A model generated the notes under the pieces. The model did not search any database. It saw nothing but the letters and a program-made list of their open reading frames with translations, and was not told where the DNA came from. Shown here piece after piece: positions 9,052-19,334 of a stretch of DNA of 64,000 nucleotides. The translations under genes were made by a program, and so were the position numbers. Every line of letters begins with the position of its first letter. Positions within the stretch are counted from its first letter, which is position 1. Origin of the DNA: Canibacter oris. GTDB taxonomy: Bacteria; Actinomycetota; Actinomycetes; Actinomycetales; Microbacteriaceae. The stretch covers positions 1 through 64,000 of the forward strand of contig NZ_JACIFD010000003.1 of NCBI RefSeq assembly GCF_014197205.1, given 5' to 3'.

Positions 9052-10719
9052 GTCTACGATTCGCCCGCCGCGCGACTCATCACTACGCTGCGCCTTCGCC
9101 GCGGTATCTTGCAGCGGCGCCGCGGTAGCAGACTCCGCCGCGGTAGCGTAACCAGCGCGATCTTCCCGCGAGGTTGCCGCAACTGCCCGCTCATCTGCCC
9201 AGGCGCGCAGTTTCGCGATCTGCTCCGGCTGTGTCACCGCGAGCGGCACCATAGTGTCGGCGGCGTGCCGCAGATCCTCCATCGTGAGCTTGCGCTGCCC
9301 GGTGTAAGAGTCAAACATCGCGGCCACCACGGCCTGCTCAATCTCCGCACCAGACCACCCCTTGCTGAGGTTCACCAGCTCGGTTAAGTTCTCGTTAATA
9401 TCAATGTCGTGCAGCACCTTGGGGTTCGCGAGCCGCTTGCCAAGGTGCAGCCGCCAGATCACGTCACGCTCCACGGCGGTGGGCAGATCCACAAAGAAAA
9501 TCTCATCAAAACGTCCCTTGCGCAGCAGCTCCGGCGGCAGCACGTCAATGTTGTTGGCGGTTGCGATAACAAAAACCGGGGCTTTCTTTTCCTGCATCCA
9601 GGTCAGGAAGGAGCCAAAAACACGCGACGATGTGCCTGAATCATGCGACTGCATCACTCCTGAGAAGCCCTTCTCAATCTCATCGATCCACAGCACACAC
9701 GGTGACACAGCTTCGGCCGCTTGAATCGCGGTGCGCATATTCTGTTCGCTGGATCCGACCAGCCCCGAAAACACCTTCCCGATATCAAAACGCAATAACG
9801 GCAGCTGCCAGGCCGACGCTACCGCCTTCGCGGTCAGCGACTTACCGCAGCCCGGCACGCCGGTAATCAAAACCCCGCGCGGCGCCGGCAGGCCATAGGC
9901 TGCGGCCTCCGCCATCCACGAGTTTTTGCGTTTGCCAAGCCACCGCTTCAGGTTCGTCAAACCCCCCACATCCTCCAGGTTAATTTGTGCATCAACAAAC
10001 TCCAGCATCCCGGATTTGCGAATAGTTTGCTGCTTTTCCGCGGTGATAATATCGACGTCTTTGGCGCTGAGTTTACCGTCTTCCACAATCGCCAGGGCGA
10101 TAGCGTTTTCGGTTTCTTGCAACGTTAAACCACGCGCCGCGTCAATTAGACGCTCCCGGTCGGCCTCCGGGAGGTCAATAGCGATCCGCCCCGAGTGCGC
10201 ATTGGCGGCGATGATGCCGTCCAGCGCCTCCCCGATTTGGGCAGCTTCCGGCAGCGGGAAATCCACAATAGTGACGTCTTTTTGCAGATCGATGGGCAGC
10301 TCCACGCTCGGCGCCACCATCACCAGGGTGCGTGCCACCTCGCCGTTTTGGAAAGCAGCCGCGATGTCACGAATCGCACGCACCACAGTGGGGTCAGCAG
10401 GGCGCCGCTGATCACCGAGTGAGGCGTGCAGATCCACAAACACAAAAACCGCGGCCTCGGTTTGTCGCTGCAGAATCTCAGTCAGCGCGTCGAGCGGGGT
10501 TTTGGTGTGCCCGATGGGGCTGTTGTCGCTGTCGAGCAGCCCGTCAGTGAGCGACCAGCGGTAGATTTTTCGCGGGGTGCGCACCGCGGCAGCATCGGTT
10601 GCAACCGCGGTAATCTCACGCAGCACCCGCTGCTCCTCGTGTGTTTCAATCAACAGCACCGGAAAGCGGGCTTTAATCAGCTGGGCAAGCTCCCTGCGGA
10701 AACGTGACTGCTCAGACAT
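9046..10719 (-). CDS. Ycf46-type AAA ATPase
   Basis: AAA+ ATPase of 557 residues. The N-terminal ~240 residues match the Ycf46 family ([15 protein letters not shown] near residue 15). The AAA module has Walker A GVPGCGKS (287-294), Walker B WIDEIE (344-349), sensor-1 ATANN (386-390) and arginine finger in RKGRFDE (400-406). The C-terminal ~50 residues are low-complexity Ala/Arg/Ser. The start at 10719 is chosen because GGAAGGA precedes it and it overlaps the upstream stop by 8 bases; 30 more residues are open upstream but lack a ribosome site. Ycf46 proteins are known from cyanobacteria and red-algal plastids with no settled function. Here it sits with DUF1257 and DUF2997, its usual partners. 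Confidence 0.88.
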   Translation of the reverse strand: MSEQSRFRRELAQLIKARFPVLLIETHEEQRVLREITAVATDAAAVRTPRKIYRWSLTDGLLDSDNSPIGHTKTPLDALTEILQRQTEAAVFVFVDLHASLGDQRRPADPTVVRAIRDIAAAFQNGEVARTLVMVAPSVELPIDLQKDVTIVDFPLPEAAQIGEALDGIIAANAHSGRIAIDLPEADRERLIDAARGLTLQETENAIALAIVEDGKLSAKDVDIITAEKQQTIRKSGMLEFVDAQINLEDVGGLTNLKRWLGKRKNSWMAEAAAYGLPAPRGVLITGVPGCGKSLTAKAVASAWQLPLLRFDIGKVFSGLVGSSEQNMRTAIQAAEAVSPCVLWIDEIEKGFSGVMQSHDSGTSSRVFGSFLTWMQEKKAPVFVIATANNIDVLPPELLRKGRFDEIFFVDLPTAVERDVIWRLHLGKRLANPKVLHDIDINENLTELVNLSKGWSGAEIEQAVVAAMFDSYTGQRKLTMEDLRHAADTMVPLAVTQPEQIAKLRAWADERAVAATSREDRAGYATAAESATAAPLQDTAAKAQRSDESRGGRIVDF

Positions 10720-11767
10720 CGAGGATCCTTCCTTGTCGCGGCGGCTCGGATGCCGCCGGCTTGGGTTGCTGCCCTGCCGGGGTGCGGGCAGAAGTTTGTT
10801 TGCGGCCACGCCGCGCAGTCTTACCGGCGGCGCGCGCGGTGCCGGACTGTGCGCCGCCCTGTGTCACGCCGCTTGCCGCAGCGCCGGTGTGCGAATTTGC
10901 ACCAGTAGGCTGCCCGAATGCGAGGCGGGCGCGGATCTGGGCGGCCTCGTGCGGCTGCAGCTGCAGCGCCGCAATCACATCGGTGATATCCCGCAGCCGA
11001 CCACGGTCACGCAGCGCCACCAGCTGCTCGGCGCGCGACCTGCTGATAAACGGCAGCACCTCTAGCTCATCCACGGTCGCGGTGGCAAGATTCACCAACC
11101 CCACGGTGCCGAAAGTACGCTGGGTATCAATCTCATCCCAGCTGCGATAGCGCGGTTCCGGGCGCGGTGCAGTGCGGCGCCAAGATTCCGGCTGCTGCCA
11201 TGGCTCATCTGCCGGCAACGGCGGGAAAGTGTAACCCTGATCTCGCACGTCACCATTTTGTGCCGCTCGCTGCTGCGTCGGGCGCGGCCCTTTCCGGCCT
11301 CGCTGCGGGATGCTACCGCTATCGACATCAGCGCCGCTTAAGTCATTGTCACTAATGTTACGCAGTCGCAACCACAGCGGTGCGGCTACCGTCGCGACAT
11401 CTTGCCCAAGCACTTCTTGCCGCCAGGTGCTACGCAAATATGCAGGATTCAGGTAGAGCCCCAAAAGCGTTGGGCCGATCCACAACAGCAAATGCATAGC
11501 CGGAGTTTCAGCTGCTTCATAGTCAAAGAAAGTCAAAGGCAGGTAAAGCAAGCTCAGGCCCAGCAGCACCAGCGCCATGCCCCGCAGACCGACGCTGTTC
11601 CATTTTTTGGCGAGCCAAAAATACGACACAAAACTGAGATAGCCAAGCCCCAATAGCGCCGGCAGAATCCACATACTGCGACGCAGCATCCACCCTACCG
11701 GCGGGGTTTCCGGCGGGTTCTGCGCTGTTTTGCGCGATGTTTTTTGAGCTGCGGTGCTGTGTGCCAT
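10712..11767 (-). CDS. Membrane protein with C-terminal helix-hairpin-helix domain
   Basis: Unnamed protein of 351 residues. Three hydrophobic segments (about 32-52, 60-81, 90-107) are followed by a long polar, charged stretch. A ComEA-like helix-hairpin-helix block is at about 225-284, starting VNLATATVDELEVLPF and repeating the hairpin pattern. The tail is Ala/Thr/Arg-rich and basic. The helix-hairpin-helix fold usually binds DNA or mediates protein contacts; at a membrane it would hold its ligand on the cytosolic face. The ATG directly follows the DUF1257 stop (TAAATG), and its end overlaps the AAA gene by 8 bases. Translation of the three is therefore likely coupled. Confidence 0.75.
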   Translation of the reverse strand: MAHSTAAQKTSRKTAQNPPETPPVGWMLRRSMWILPALLGLGYLSFVSYFWLAKKWNSVGLRGMALVLLGLSLLYLPLTFFDYEAAETPAMHLLLWIGPTLLGLYLNPAYLRSTWRQEVLGQDVATVAAPLWLRLRNISDNDLSGADVDSGSIPQRGRKGPRPTQQRAAQNGDVRDQGYTFPPLPADEPWQQPESWRRTAPRPEPRYRSWDEIDTQRTFGTVGLVNLATATVDELEVLPFISRSRAEQLVALRDRGRLRDITDVIAALQLQPHEAAQIRARLAFGQPTGANSHTGAAASGVTQGGAQSGTARAAGKTARRGRKQTSARTPAGQQPKPAASEPPRQGRILDV

Positions 11768-12310
11768 TTACGATTCCACACTCACCGTGTCTAACACTAT
11801 GCGGATGCTCTGATCTTCCTCCACCGTTTGCGAACTCACCTGCATCCCCACGTTTGCCGCTTGGGCGTGGATCCGCTCCACCACTGCCTGCTGCACGAGT
11901 CTGCCGTATGTGGCATCTAGTTGCCGTAACATTTCAGCCGCCGTCTCCGCGGTCACCTGCCGTTGCCGGCCGCGCCCCACAGCTACCGCCTCCGCGTGTG
12001 CTGCCCACACTCCGGTGCTGTCGCGCTGCATTGTGAAAAGGGTGTGCTGCAGCTCAGCCACCACCATGTCCTCCGCCGCTTCGTGAACGGTTGCGCCGAG
12101 CTCGGAGAAAGCCCGTACCAGCAACCCGGTGTCGCGCATTCTGGTCTGCACCTGCAACACCGTTGTCTCAGGGGAGTTAGTTTCGTGCACCGGCTGTGAA
12201 GTAACCGCGCTGTCGGTGATTTTCTCTTTTGCCTGCTGGGTTTTGTGTGTGGTCATCACCCCGGCGGTCACGGTTAGTGCCATCGGCACCAAGAATAGCG
12301 ACACGCTCAT
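11768..12310 (-). CDS. DUF1257 (Ycf35-like) protein with N-terminal hydrophobic segment
   Basis: Small protein of 180 residues. From about residue 48 it follows the DUF1257/Ycf35 pattern: a 'TRMRDTGLLVRAFSELGA' strand-helix, a central hydrophobic hairpin, an alpha-helix rich in Leu/Gln, and the closing EEDQSIRIVLDTV strand. Unusually, a short hydrophobic segment (about 3-18) and a ~30-residue polar linker precede the domain. Plastid and cyanobacterial Ycf35 are soluble and start at the domain. Its start overlaps the DUF2997 stop by ATGA. Function is unknown in every lineage I know of; the constant linkage to Ycf46 suggests a shared complex. Confidence 0.75.
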   Translation of the reverse strand: MSVSLFLVPMALTVTAGVMTTHKTQQAKEKITDSAVTSQPVHETNSPETTVLQVQTRMRDTGLLVRAFSELGATVHEAAEDMVVAELQHTLFTMQRDSTGVWAAHAEAVAVGRGRQRQVTAETAAEMLRQLDATYGRLVQQAVVERIHAQAANVGMQVSSQTVEEDQSIRIVLDTVSVES

Positions 12311-12552
12311 TCTGCAACCTCCTGCTCGGTGACCTCCTGGCCGGACGCGGTGGTGGCGACTGCGTAGTTATGACTTGCCGCGGTGACACTACGCTGATAG
12401 TCGGCGGTGAACTCTGAGGTAACGGTGGTTGCGGCAAGCAAATCTTCCAACATTGCAACATAGTCAAGACAGTCTGGCCCGGTGACACCCATGGTTTTTG
12501 CTTGCACAGTGCCGTCTTGCGCCACAGTTATTATGACTTGGGGGCTAGTCAT
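12307..12552 (-). CDS. DUF2997 family small protein
   Basis: Small acidic protein of 81 residues. The body VIITVAQDGTVQAKTMG then GPDCLDYVAMLEDLL matches the DUF2997 pattern of a beta-hairpin followed by a helix carrying an invariant Cys. The end of the domain (EFTADY) also fits. The last ~25 residues are a Thr/Glu-rich tail. GAGGAGAAAG lies just before the ATG. It is the second gene of the operon, coupled to DUF1257 by a 4-base overlap. DUF2997 genes recur beside DUF1257 and Ycf46 in cyanobacteria; no biochemical role is established. Confidence 0.75.
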   Translation of the reverse strand: MTSPQVIITVAQDGTVQAKTMGVTGPDCLDYVAMLEDLLAATTVTSEFTADYQRSVTAASHNYAVATTASGQEVTEQEVAE

Positions 12553-12563
12553 TTCTTTCTCCT

Positions 12564-13418
12564 CTATTGCGCTGTGCGCTGCCGCTCAATTTCTTGTTGT
12601 ATTGCAGCGTCCCGTTCATCATAGTCAGAATCTTGCACCCAGGCGCGCCAGGTTTGCCCGGGCCTCGCGTGCACGGTCACAACAATTCCCCGCACCTGCC
12701 CGGCGGTGTAGCTGTTGTGATCGGATGTGTATTCGCCAAGGTAAATCCCTACCCCGTTGCCTTCATCGGAGTTATAATAGCAGCCACCCGCGGCGCAGTA
12801 GGCAATTGTCTCACCTGCCGCATCAGCGAGCTGCACCTCAAGATATTCTCCCGGGCCGTAATAGTAGAAAGACCCCGTCCCGGAGCTTTGCCATTCAGCG
12901 TAAATGGGCAGATTCTCAAAAACAGTTTGTGGTTTAAGAGCCGCAACCGGCTCAACTTTGATTTTCCAGCTGGACCCATATACCGTCAGCAATTCTCCCG
13001 GCAGCATTCTTAGCACCAGCAAGTTGCGATTCGGAGCGAGTGACATTGACTGCGTAAATCTTGAAGTTTTCGATCTCGCTTCATCCTCGTAGATATGCAA
13101 GCTGACGGTGTCATCAGCCGACTCCAGCAGCGTGATTTGCAAAAGCTCCGCGCCCTTCACCTCCGCGCTTAACGGCACTACTTCGCGATGCGTGTCGCCG
13201 CTGTAGGTGGTGTCATCGATTATCTCCGCGGTTTCCGCGGCGAGTTTCCGCTCGGCGGCGAGCTGCGCGGCCATTTCAGCAGTTTGCACATACCACGGGA
13301 AAATCCGCCCGAAAAAAACCAATTGCCCGGCAACCAGCGCCGCTAATACGATACCGACAGCGCTGCTTAAAACAATAGAGAAGCGCTGCACCCGCTGGTT
13401 GATAGGGTTGATGGTCAT
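12564..13418 (-). CDS. Membrane-anchored extracytoplasmic protein, unrecognised
   Basis: Protein of 284 residues that I do not recognise. One hydrophobic segment (about 12-37) follows a short cytosolic N-terminus. The rest should face outside: a short helical stalk rich in Ala/Glu, then a beta-rich region with several aromatic residues and a Cys pair (CAAGGC). It ends in a charged Arg/Glu/Gln helix. It is the first gene of the Ycf46 operon. A TATAAA -10-like box lies 8 bases before the ATG, so the message is nearly leaderless. No catalytic motif is visible; a sensor or ligand-binding role is only a guess from topology. Confidence 0.65.
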   Translation of the reverse strand: MTINPINQRVQRFSIVLSSAVGIVLAALVAGQLVFFGRIFPWYVQTAEMAAQLAAERKLAAETAEIIDDTTYSGDTHREVVPLSAEVKGAELLQITLLESADDTVSLHIYEDEARSKTSRFTQSMSLAPNRNLLVLRMLPGELLTVYGSSWKIKVEPVAALKPQTVFENLPIYAEWQSSGTGSFYYYGPGEYLEVQLADAAGETIAYCAAGGCYYNSDEGNGVGIYLGEYTSDHNSYTAGQVRGIVVTVHARPGQTWRAWVQDSDYDERDAAIQQEIERQRTAQ

Positions 13419-13517
13419 AATTTGATTTTATAGCGTGATGCGTTATTTTAGGGCGTAATACCGTTTATGCAACAAATACCGCACTTCACCCATTAGTTTT
13501 TGCCAGTATGGTAGACA

Positions 13518-14765
13518 TTAAAAGAGCCCAGCTATCCGACGATCCATAGCCCGTTCTAGGTATTTAAAATCGTCAAACAAGCTGCGGTTCATCCAAATAC
13601 GATTACGAGATTTTCCAGTTATCTCCGTCAGCAAGCCCGTCTCGGTCAGAGTTTTTAAGGCACGCAAAACCGCCCTCTCACTAAGGCCTGTTTTTTCTCG
13701 TAGAGAGACGCTGTTAAGAACAGGCTGTTCTATCAATTCCGGCAATAACTGCCACACCGTCGCATCACGTCTCACCCCGGTAAGCCAATGTCTCATAAAA
13801 GCATAAGTGCCCCGGAGCCTATGCACCAATCCATTATTAATACATGAAGCAGAGTCAACTGCCCGTGCGAAGACTCTAATAATTGGCCCGGCATCACCAG
13901 CACGATAGCTGTCGAGAGCGGCAAAATATTCAGCTTTGTCTAATAACAGCCCACCAGAGAGCGCAACCGTGGTCCGCTTAACAACACCTTTGTGCCGCAG
14001 AAATAGATACATTAGCGCTCTGCCCACCCTACCGTTACCGTCAGCAAATGGGTGGATTGTTTCAAACTGCGCGTGGGCAATTGCACACTGTGCCACAAGT
14101 GGCAGATCGTCTCGCCGCATAAACTCCAGCAAATCTGTCATCGCAGAAGCTACAAGATCGTGATGCGGAGGTATAAAATCAGCGGTGAGCGGGCTGGAAT
14201 TGTCGGGGCCGATCCACACCTGCTGTTTTCTAAATTGCCCGACGAACTCTGGCTCAATTGCAGTCTGCTGGTGCAGCAACGCGTGGTGTATGCTCAGAAT
14301 GTTTTCTACACTGATTGTGTGCGATAACTGCTGGGCGATTTCCATTGCCCGCAAGTTGCCAACAACCGCAGCAGCGGTGCTGTCAATGCCTGGCGTCAGC
14401 TCCTCCCAAAAAAGCTGCTTAGGAGTAGTTTTGAGCTGCTCAAGCTGCGAGCTAAAATAGGCTTCCGCACGTAACATAATCGCCTCCGCCGGCTCAAGCA
14501 TTCCACGGAAGCTTACAAGGTTCAATGCCACATACCCGTCAAAGATGTAAAGGCTGCGTAGCGCGTAATCCACAACAGCGGCGTCGCTTTCCGACAGCTG
14601 TAACCGCATATCGCTAATTTTGGCTGGAATCGCTGCCCGGTAGCTGCCTGCTTGACTCGCGACATCTCGGTCTAAACGCGGCTCTGGCGTGCACGGTTCC
14701 CACGACAGTTCCTGCCATGAGACGGGTTCAACCGGCACTCTAAGCCCATCAACAGTTATTCTCAT
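13518..14765 (-). CDS. Fic family protein (probable AMP-transferase)
   Basis: Fic-domain protein of 415 residues with the complete catalytic motif HPFADGNGRVGR (238-249). Such proteins usually transfer AMP from ATP to hydroxyl side chains of target proteins. An N-terminal helix carries SSQLEQ (105-110), resembling the class II inhibitory motif [S/T]xxxE[G/N] but with Gln last. The C-terminus looks like a winged helix. I place the start at 14765 because TATAGT lies 6 bases upstream, giving a leaderless message; ten further residues are open up to 14795. GC is lower than in neighbouring operons. It shares a non-coding strip with repeat operators and the HTH gene, suggesting one accessory unit. 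Confidence 0.88.
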   Translation of the reverse strand: MRITVDGLRVPVEPVSWQELSWEPCTPEPRLDRDVASQAGSYRAAIPAKISDMRLQLSESDAAVVDYALRSLYIFDGYVALNLVSFRGMLEPAEAIMLRAEAYFSSQLEQLKTTPKQLFWEELTPGIDSTAAAVVGNLRAMEIAQQLSHTISVENILSIHHALLHQQTAIEPEFVGQFRKQQVWIGPDNSSPLTADFIPPHHDLVASAMTDLLEFMRRDDLPLVAQCAIAHAQFETIHPFADGNGRVGRALMYLFLRHKGVVKRTTVALSGGLLLDKAEYFAALDSYRAGDAGPIIRVFARAVDSASCINNGLVHRLRGTYAFMRHWLTGVRRDATVWQLLPELIEQPVLNSVSLREKTGLSERAVLRALKTLTETGLLTEITGKSRNRIWMNRSLFDDFKYLERAMDRRIAGLF

Positions 14766-14821
14766 AAGGCAACTATAACGACAGATAAGGAGCATAAATG
14801 TCGGTAAAGTCCCGCGTTACC

Positions 14822-14871
14822 AACACTTAACGTCATAAGTGTTAGTAAGCTCTTGCTGCTACCAACACTTA
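14822..14871. promoter_or_regulatory. Inverted/direct AACACTTA repeats, likely operator
   Basis: AACACTTA (14822-14829) and its inverse TAAGTGTT (14836-14843) form an 8-bp dyad around a 6-base spacer. A third AACACTTA follows at 14864-14871. The block lies 57 bases upstream of the Fic start and just past the end of the HTH gene, an appropriate place for a repressor site controlling fic. The binding protein is unknown; the HTH protein encoded next door is one candidate. Confidence 0.55.
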
Positions 14872-14933
14872 TGGCGTTGCGCTAGCGCCAGTAATCTGCC
14901 CTCGCCAGCGCCCCTAGTGAAGCTGAAATTACG

Positions 14934-15389
14934 CTACAGATCCAGTTCGCTCTCTAGGTTACGCAGCCTCTCAAATGCGGCTCGCTGTTCAGCTGCTCGC
15001 TGCTGCAGCATTTTGCTGCGGAAAGCATCAGCTTCAGCGACACTAATGCGATGATGAGAGCCCACCTTGTGTGACTTAATCTCGCCCTCCCTAATTAGCT
15101 TCATCAGCACGGGCCGAGAAACTCCAATTCTCTTCGCCGCCACAGTCGTTGTCAGGTCTGCCGGTTCCGCAATAATCTTTGGAGTTTCACCCTTGCTGAT
15201 AATACGCAAAGCATCTGTGATAACTTTTTGCAGCTCTTCTCCAATTTGTTTCGCAGCAGCGCCATTAACACTGAGTTGGATTGAAATATCCGGTTCACGC
15301 TCAGCGCTCTGCATAATCCGCTCTGCCTCTTTAACGGCAGCAAGCGGAGCCTTTACAGTAGCCCTCTCTAACAGTTCGACGGCAGTCAT
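14934..15389 (-). CDS. Excisionase-family HTH protein, probable antitoxin
   Basis: Protein of 151 residues. The first ~70 form a helical region. A MerR/excisionase-like winged helix follows at about 82-125 (TTVAAKRIGVSRPVLMKLIR, then a HHRISVAEADAF recognition segment). A charged C-terminal helix closes it. Proteins of this type are often antitoxins to PIN-domain toxins in actinobacteria. A broken PIN gene lies just upstream on the same strand, an order (toxin first) opposite to the usual one. A perfect 17-bp dyad starts 24 bases before its ATG and is a likely autoregulatory site. Confidence 0.7.
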   Translation of the reverse strand: MTAVELLERATVKAPLAAVKEAERIMQSAEREPDISIQLSVNGAAAKQIGEELQKVITDALRIISKGETPKIIAEPADLTTTVAAKRIGVSRPVLMKLIREGEIKSHKVGSHHRISVAEADAFRSKMLQQRAAEQRAAFERLRNLESELDL

Positions 15390-15412
15390 GATTTTCCTTC
15401 AGCCACGCAATA

Positions 15413-15458
15413 GATTAAGTGCAATAAGTTTATTGTGTTTCACTTATTGCACTTAATC
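15413..15458. promoter_or_regulatory. Perfect 17-bp inverted repeat upstream of the HTH gene
   Basis: GATTAAGTGCAATAAGT (15413-15429) and its exact reverse complement (15442-15458) flank a 12-base spacer. This is far longer than chance would give. It occupies the promoter region of the HTH gene starting at 15389 and lies in the gap after the PIN gene. It fits a dimer or tetramer operator for autoregulation; as RNA it would form a strong hairpin between the two genes. Confidence 0.8.
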
Positions 15459-15505
15459 GTATCAAGTTCCGCATGGAACACAAACCCTGCCGTGGAACTT
15501 TAAAC

Positions 15506-16122
15506 CTAATCTCGCAACTCAGGAATGACTCTGCGGCGCACGAATTCGGCAAAGTTAGGTGCACCCGCTTTGACCAAAGCACGGGGCAAATCGACCCCTT
15601 CAGCGTCAAGCTTGCGGTTATTTTTGGGGTTGCTCCAGTATTCTTCCTGGTCAGTGAAAACTTTCACAAACACTGACAGCGGAACATACTCAGTTAGCTG
15701 CATTAAGAACTCATCCGCAGTTAAAGTTTCATATGGCAGCTCGTCACCATACGATGATTGGGCATATTCCAGCAGATTCTTGTCAGCTGTAACCAATGCG
15801 TCTACCTCGCATGCTACAGCTGCTGAATGCACATGATAATCACCCGGATCAGGATACTTTGGCGGCTTGTCTGTACCGTATCTGGAAGCAACTTCATACA
15901 TTGCCCCACGGATCCCATTGAAGATTTGCTCTTGCGCAAATCCGCTCTTGTCCGGGTGTGTTTTCCGCCAGTGATACCCCGCCTCGATGATAATATCCTC
16001 TGAGCTGCAGAGCTGGAAAAATGGTTTTCGGTCTCATAACTGAGCAGGCATATCCAGTCGCGCAGCGTTCGGCTATATAAAATGTTAGCGTCCAGCAAGA
16101 CTCGATATGTCTGCTCAGTCAC
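15506..16122 (-). pseudogene. PIN-domain toxin gene broken by one frameshift
   Basis: The N-terminal part (GTG at 16122) opens a PIN fold with YRVLLDANILYSR, the first acidic metal site. After about 35 residues this frame drifts into non-family sequence. The family sequence resumes one frame over, through GDYHVHSAAVACEVDALVTADK (described here as two blocks), to the stop at 15506. Adding one T to a run of five Ts near 16020 (coding strand) joins both parts into one protein of about 205 residues. This is therefore a single-base slippage, frameshift mutation or sequencing error. PIN proteins are RNases, usually toxins. The start lies 16 bases after the nrdF stop. Confidence 0.75.
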
Positions 16123-16138
16123 AACACCCCTTCAGGAA

Positions 16139-17164
<1,026 letters not shown>

Positions 17165-17219
17165 TCAGTTGCGGCGCCGGTGAGGCAAGGCCGCGAGGGC
17201 TGATCCACCCCCGCACGCC

Positions 17220-19334
17220 TTACAGCATGCAGCTGACGCAGCCTTCAACCTCGGTGCCCTCAAGCGCCATCTGTCGCAGTCGGATATAGTAGATGGTTTT
17301 GATGCCTTTACGCCATGCGTAAATCTGTGCGCGGTTGACATCGCGGGTGGTTGCGGTGTCCGGGAAGAAAAGGGTTAGCGACAGACCCTGATCCACGTGC
17401 TGAGTCGCTGCAGCGTAGGTGTCGATGATCTTTTCTGGCCCGATTTCGTAGGCGTCCTGGTAGTATTCCAGGTTGTCGTTGGTGAGGTACGGAGCCGGGT
17501 AGTAAACACGGCCCAGCTTGCCCTCTTTACGGATCTCGATCTTCGATGCAATAGGGTGGATCGAGCTGGTCGAGTTGTTAATGTACGAGATTGAGCCGGT
17601 AGGTGGCACCGCCTGCAGGTTCTGGTTGTAGATGCCGTGCGCCATCACGCTGGCCTTCAGCTCTTCCCAGTCCTGCTGGGTTGGGATAGCGATGCCGGAG
17701 CGCTCAAACAGCTCCCGGACCTTAGCGGTTGCCGGCTCCCACGGCTGCTCTATGTACTTCTTAAAGAACTCACCGGAAGCGTATTTAGAGTTTTCGAAGC
17801 CTTCAAACGCGGTGCCTCGCTCAATCGCAATCTTGTTTGACGCTTTCAGGGCGTGGAACAGGATTGTGTAGAAGTAGATGTTGGTGAAGTCTACGCCCTC
17901 TTCAGAGCCGTAAAAAATCCGCTCACGCGCCAGGAAGCCGTGCAGGTTCATCTGCCCCAGGCCGATGGCGTGTGATTTATCGTTACCATCTTCGATGGAG
18001 CGCACAGAGCTGATGTGGCTCATGTCGCTGACCGCGGTGAGCGCCCGAATCGCGGCCTCTACGCTGCCACTAAAGTCTGGGCCATCCATCATTTTGGCAA
18101 TATTCATGGAGCCCAGGTTGCAAGAGATGTCTTTGCCAATCTCGTTGTAGCTGAGGTCGTCGTTGTAGGTGGTTGGGGTGTTTACCTGCAGAATCTCAGA
18201 GCACAGGTTAGACATGTTGATGCGGCCCGCGATTGGGTTTTCGCGGTTCACGGTGTCTTCGAACACGATGTATGGGTAGCCCGATTCAAACTGCAGCTCT
18301 GCGATTGTCTGGAAGAACTGCCGCGCATTAATCTTACTCTTGCGAATCTTCGGGTTATCAACCATCTCGTAGTATTTCTCGGTTACTGAGATGTCTGCGA
18401 AAGGCACACCGTAGATACGCTCCACATCGTAAGGTGAGAAGAGGTACATATCCTCACCCTTTTTAGCCAGTTCGAAGGTAATATCTGGCACCACAACGCC
18501 AAGCGACAGGGTTTTAATGCGGATCTTCTCGTCCGCGTTTTCACGCTTCGTGTCGAGGAAGTTAAGGATGTCTGGGTGGTGCGCTGAGAGGTACACCGCG
18601 CCAGCGCCCTGCCGCGCACCGAGCTGGTTTGCGTAGCTGAAGCTGTCTTCCAAAAGTTTCATCACCGGGATGATGCCGGATGACTGGTTTTGAATCTTCT
18701 TGATTGGGGCACCGGTTTCGCGCAGGTTGCTCAATAGCAGAGCAACGCCGCCGCCGCGCTTTGAAAGCTGCAGCGAAGAGTTGATGCCACGGGAGATTGA
18801 CTCCATGTTGTCTTCAATCCGCAGCAGGAAGCAAGACACAAACTCACCACGCTGTGCCTTGCCGGCGTTGAGGAAGGTTGGGGTTGCCGGCTGGAAACGA
18901 CCAGAGATGATTTCTTCAACGTAGCGTTTTGCCTGCTCCTGGTCGCCCTGCGCCAGCGCGATCGCGACCATGACCACGCGGTCCTCGAAGCGCTCCAGGT
19001 AGCGCTTCCCGTCGAAGGTTTTCAACGCGTAGGAGGTGAAGAACTTAAACGCGCCCAGGAAGGTCGGGAAGCGGAACTTCAGGCTGTAAGCGTAGTTGGT
19101 GAGCTCCTCTACGAAACCGCGTGGGTACTGCTCCAGCACCGCAGCCTCGTAGTACTCGTTTTCAATCAAGAAACGCAGCCGCTCATCAAAGTCGTGGAAG
19201 AAAACGGTGTTCTGGTTAACATGCTGCAAGAAGTACTGTCGGGCCGCTTCGCGGTCTTTATCAAACTGAATTTTGCCGTCTGCATCATACAGATTCAGCA
19301 TGGCATTTAGCGCGTGATAGTCAGTTTCGCTCAC
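17220..19334 (-). CDS. nrdE: Class Ib ribonucleotide reductase large subunit NrdE
   Basis: Catalytic alpha subunit, 704 residues from the GTG at 19334, reducing NDPs to dNDPs with NrdH as electron donor. The sequence is very close to actinobacterial NrdE throughout, including [13 protein letters not shown], the NLCSEILQV active-site region and the C-terminal redox pair in EGCVSCML. The GTG overlaps the nrdI stop as GTGA, which favours this start. A TTG at 19376 would add 14 residues but overlaps nrdI by 46 bases. No activity (ATP-cone) domain is present, as expected for class Ib. Confidence 0.95.
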   Translation of the reverse strand: MSETDYHALNAMLNLYDADGKIQFDKDREAARQYFLQHVNQNTVFFHDFDERLRFLIENEYYEAAVLEQYPRGFVEELTNYAYSLKFRFPTFLGAFKFFTSYALKTFDGKRYLERFEDRVVMVAIALAQGDQEQAKRYVEEIISGRFQPATPTFLNAGKAQRGEFVSCFLLRIEDNMESISRGINSSLQLSKRGGGVALLLSNLRETGAPIKKIQNQSSGIIPVMKLLEDSFSYANQLGARQGAGAVYLSAHHPDILNFLDTKRENADEKIRIKTLSLGVVVPDITFELAKKGEDMYLFSPYDVERIYGVPFADISVTEKYYEMVDNPKIRKSKINARQFFQTIAELQFESGYPYIVFEDTVNRENPIAGRINMSNLCSEILQVNTPTTYNDDLSYNEIGKDISCNLGSMNIAKMMDGPDFSGSVEAAIRALTAVSDMSHISSVRSIEDGNDKSHAIGLGQMNLHGFLARERIFYGSEEGVDFTNIYFYTILFHALKASNKIAIERGTAFEGFENSKYASGEFFKKYIEQPWEPATAKVRELFERSGIAIPTQQDWEELKASVMAHGIYNQNLQAVPPTGSISYINNSTSSIHPIASKIEIRKEGKLGRVYYPAPYLTNDNLEYYQDAYEIGPEKIIDTYAAATQHVDQGLSLTLFFPDTATTRDVNRAQIYAWRKGIKTIYYIRLRQMALEGTEVEGCVSCML

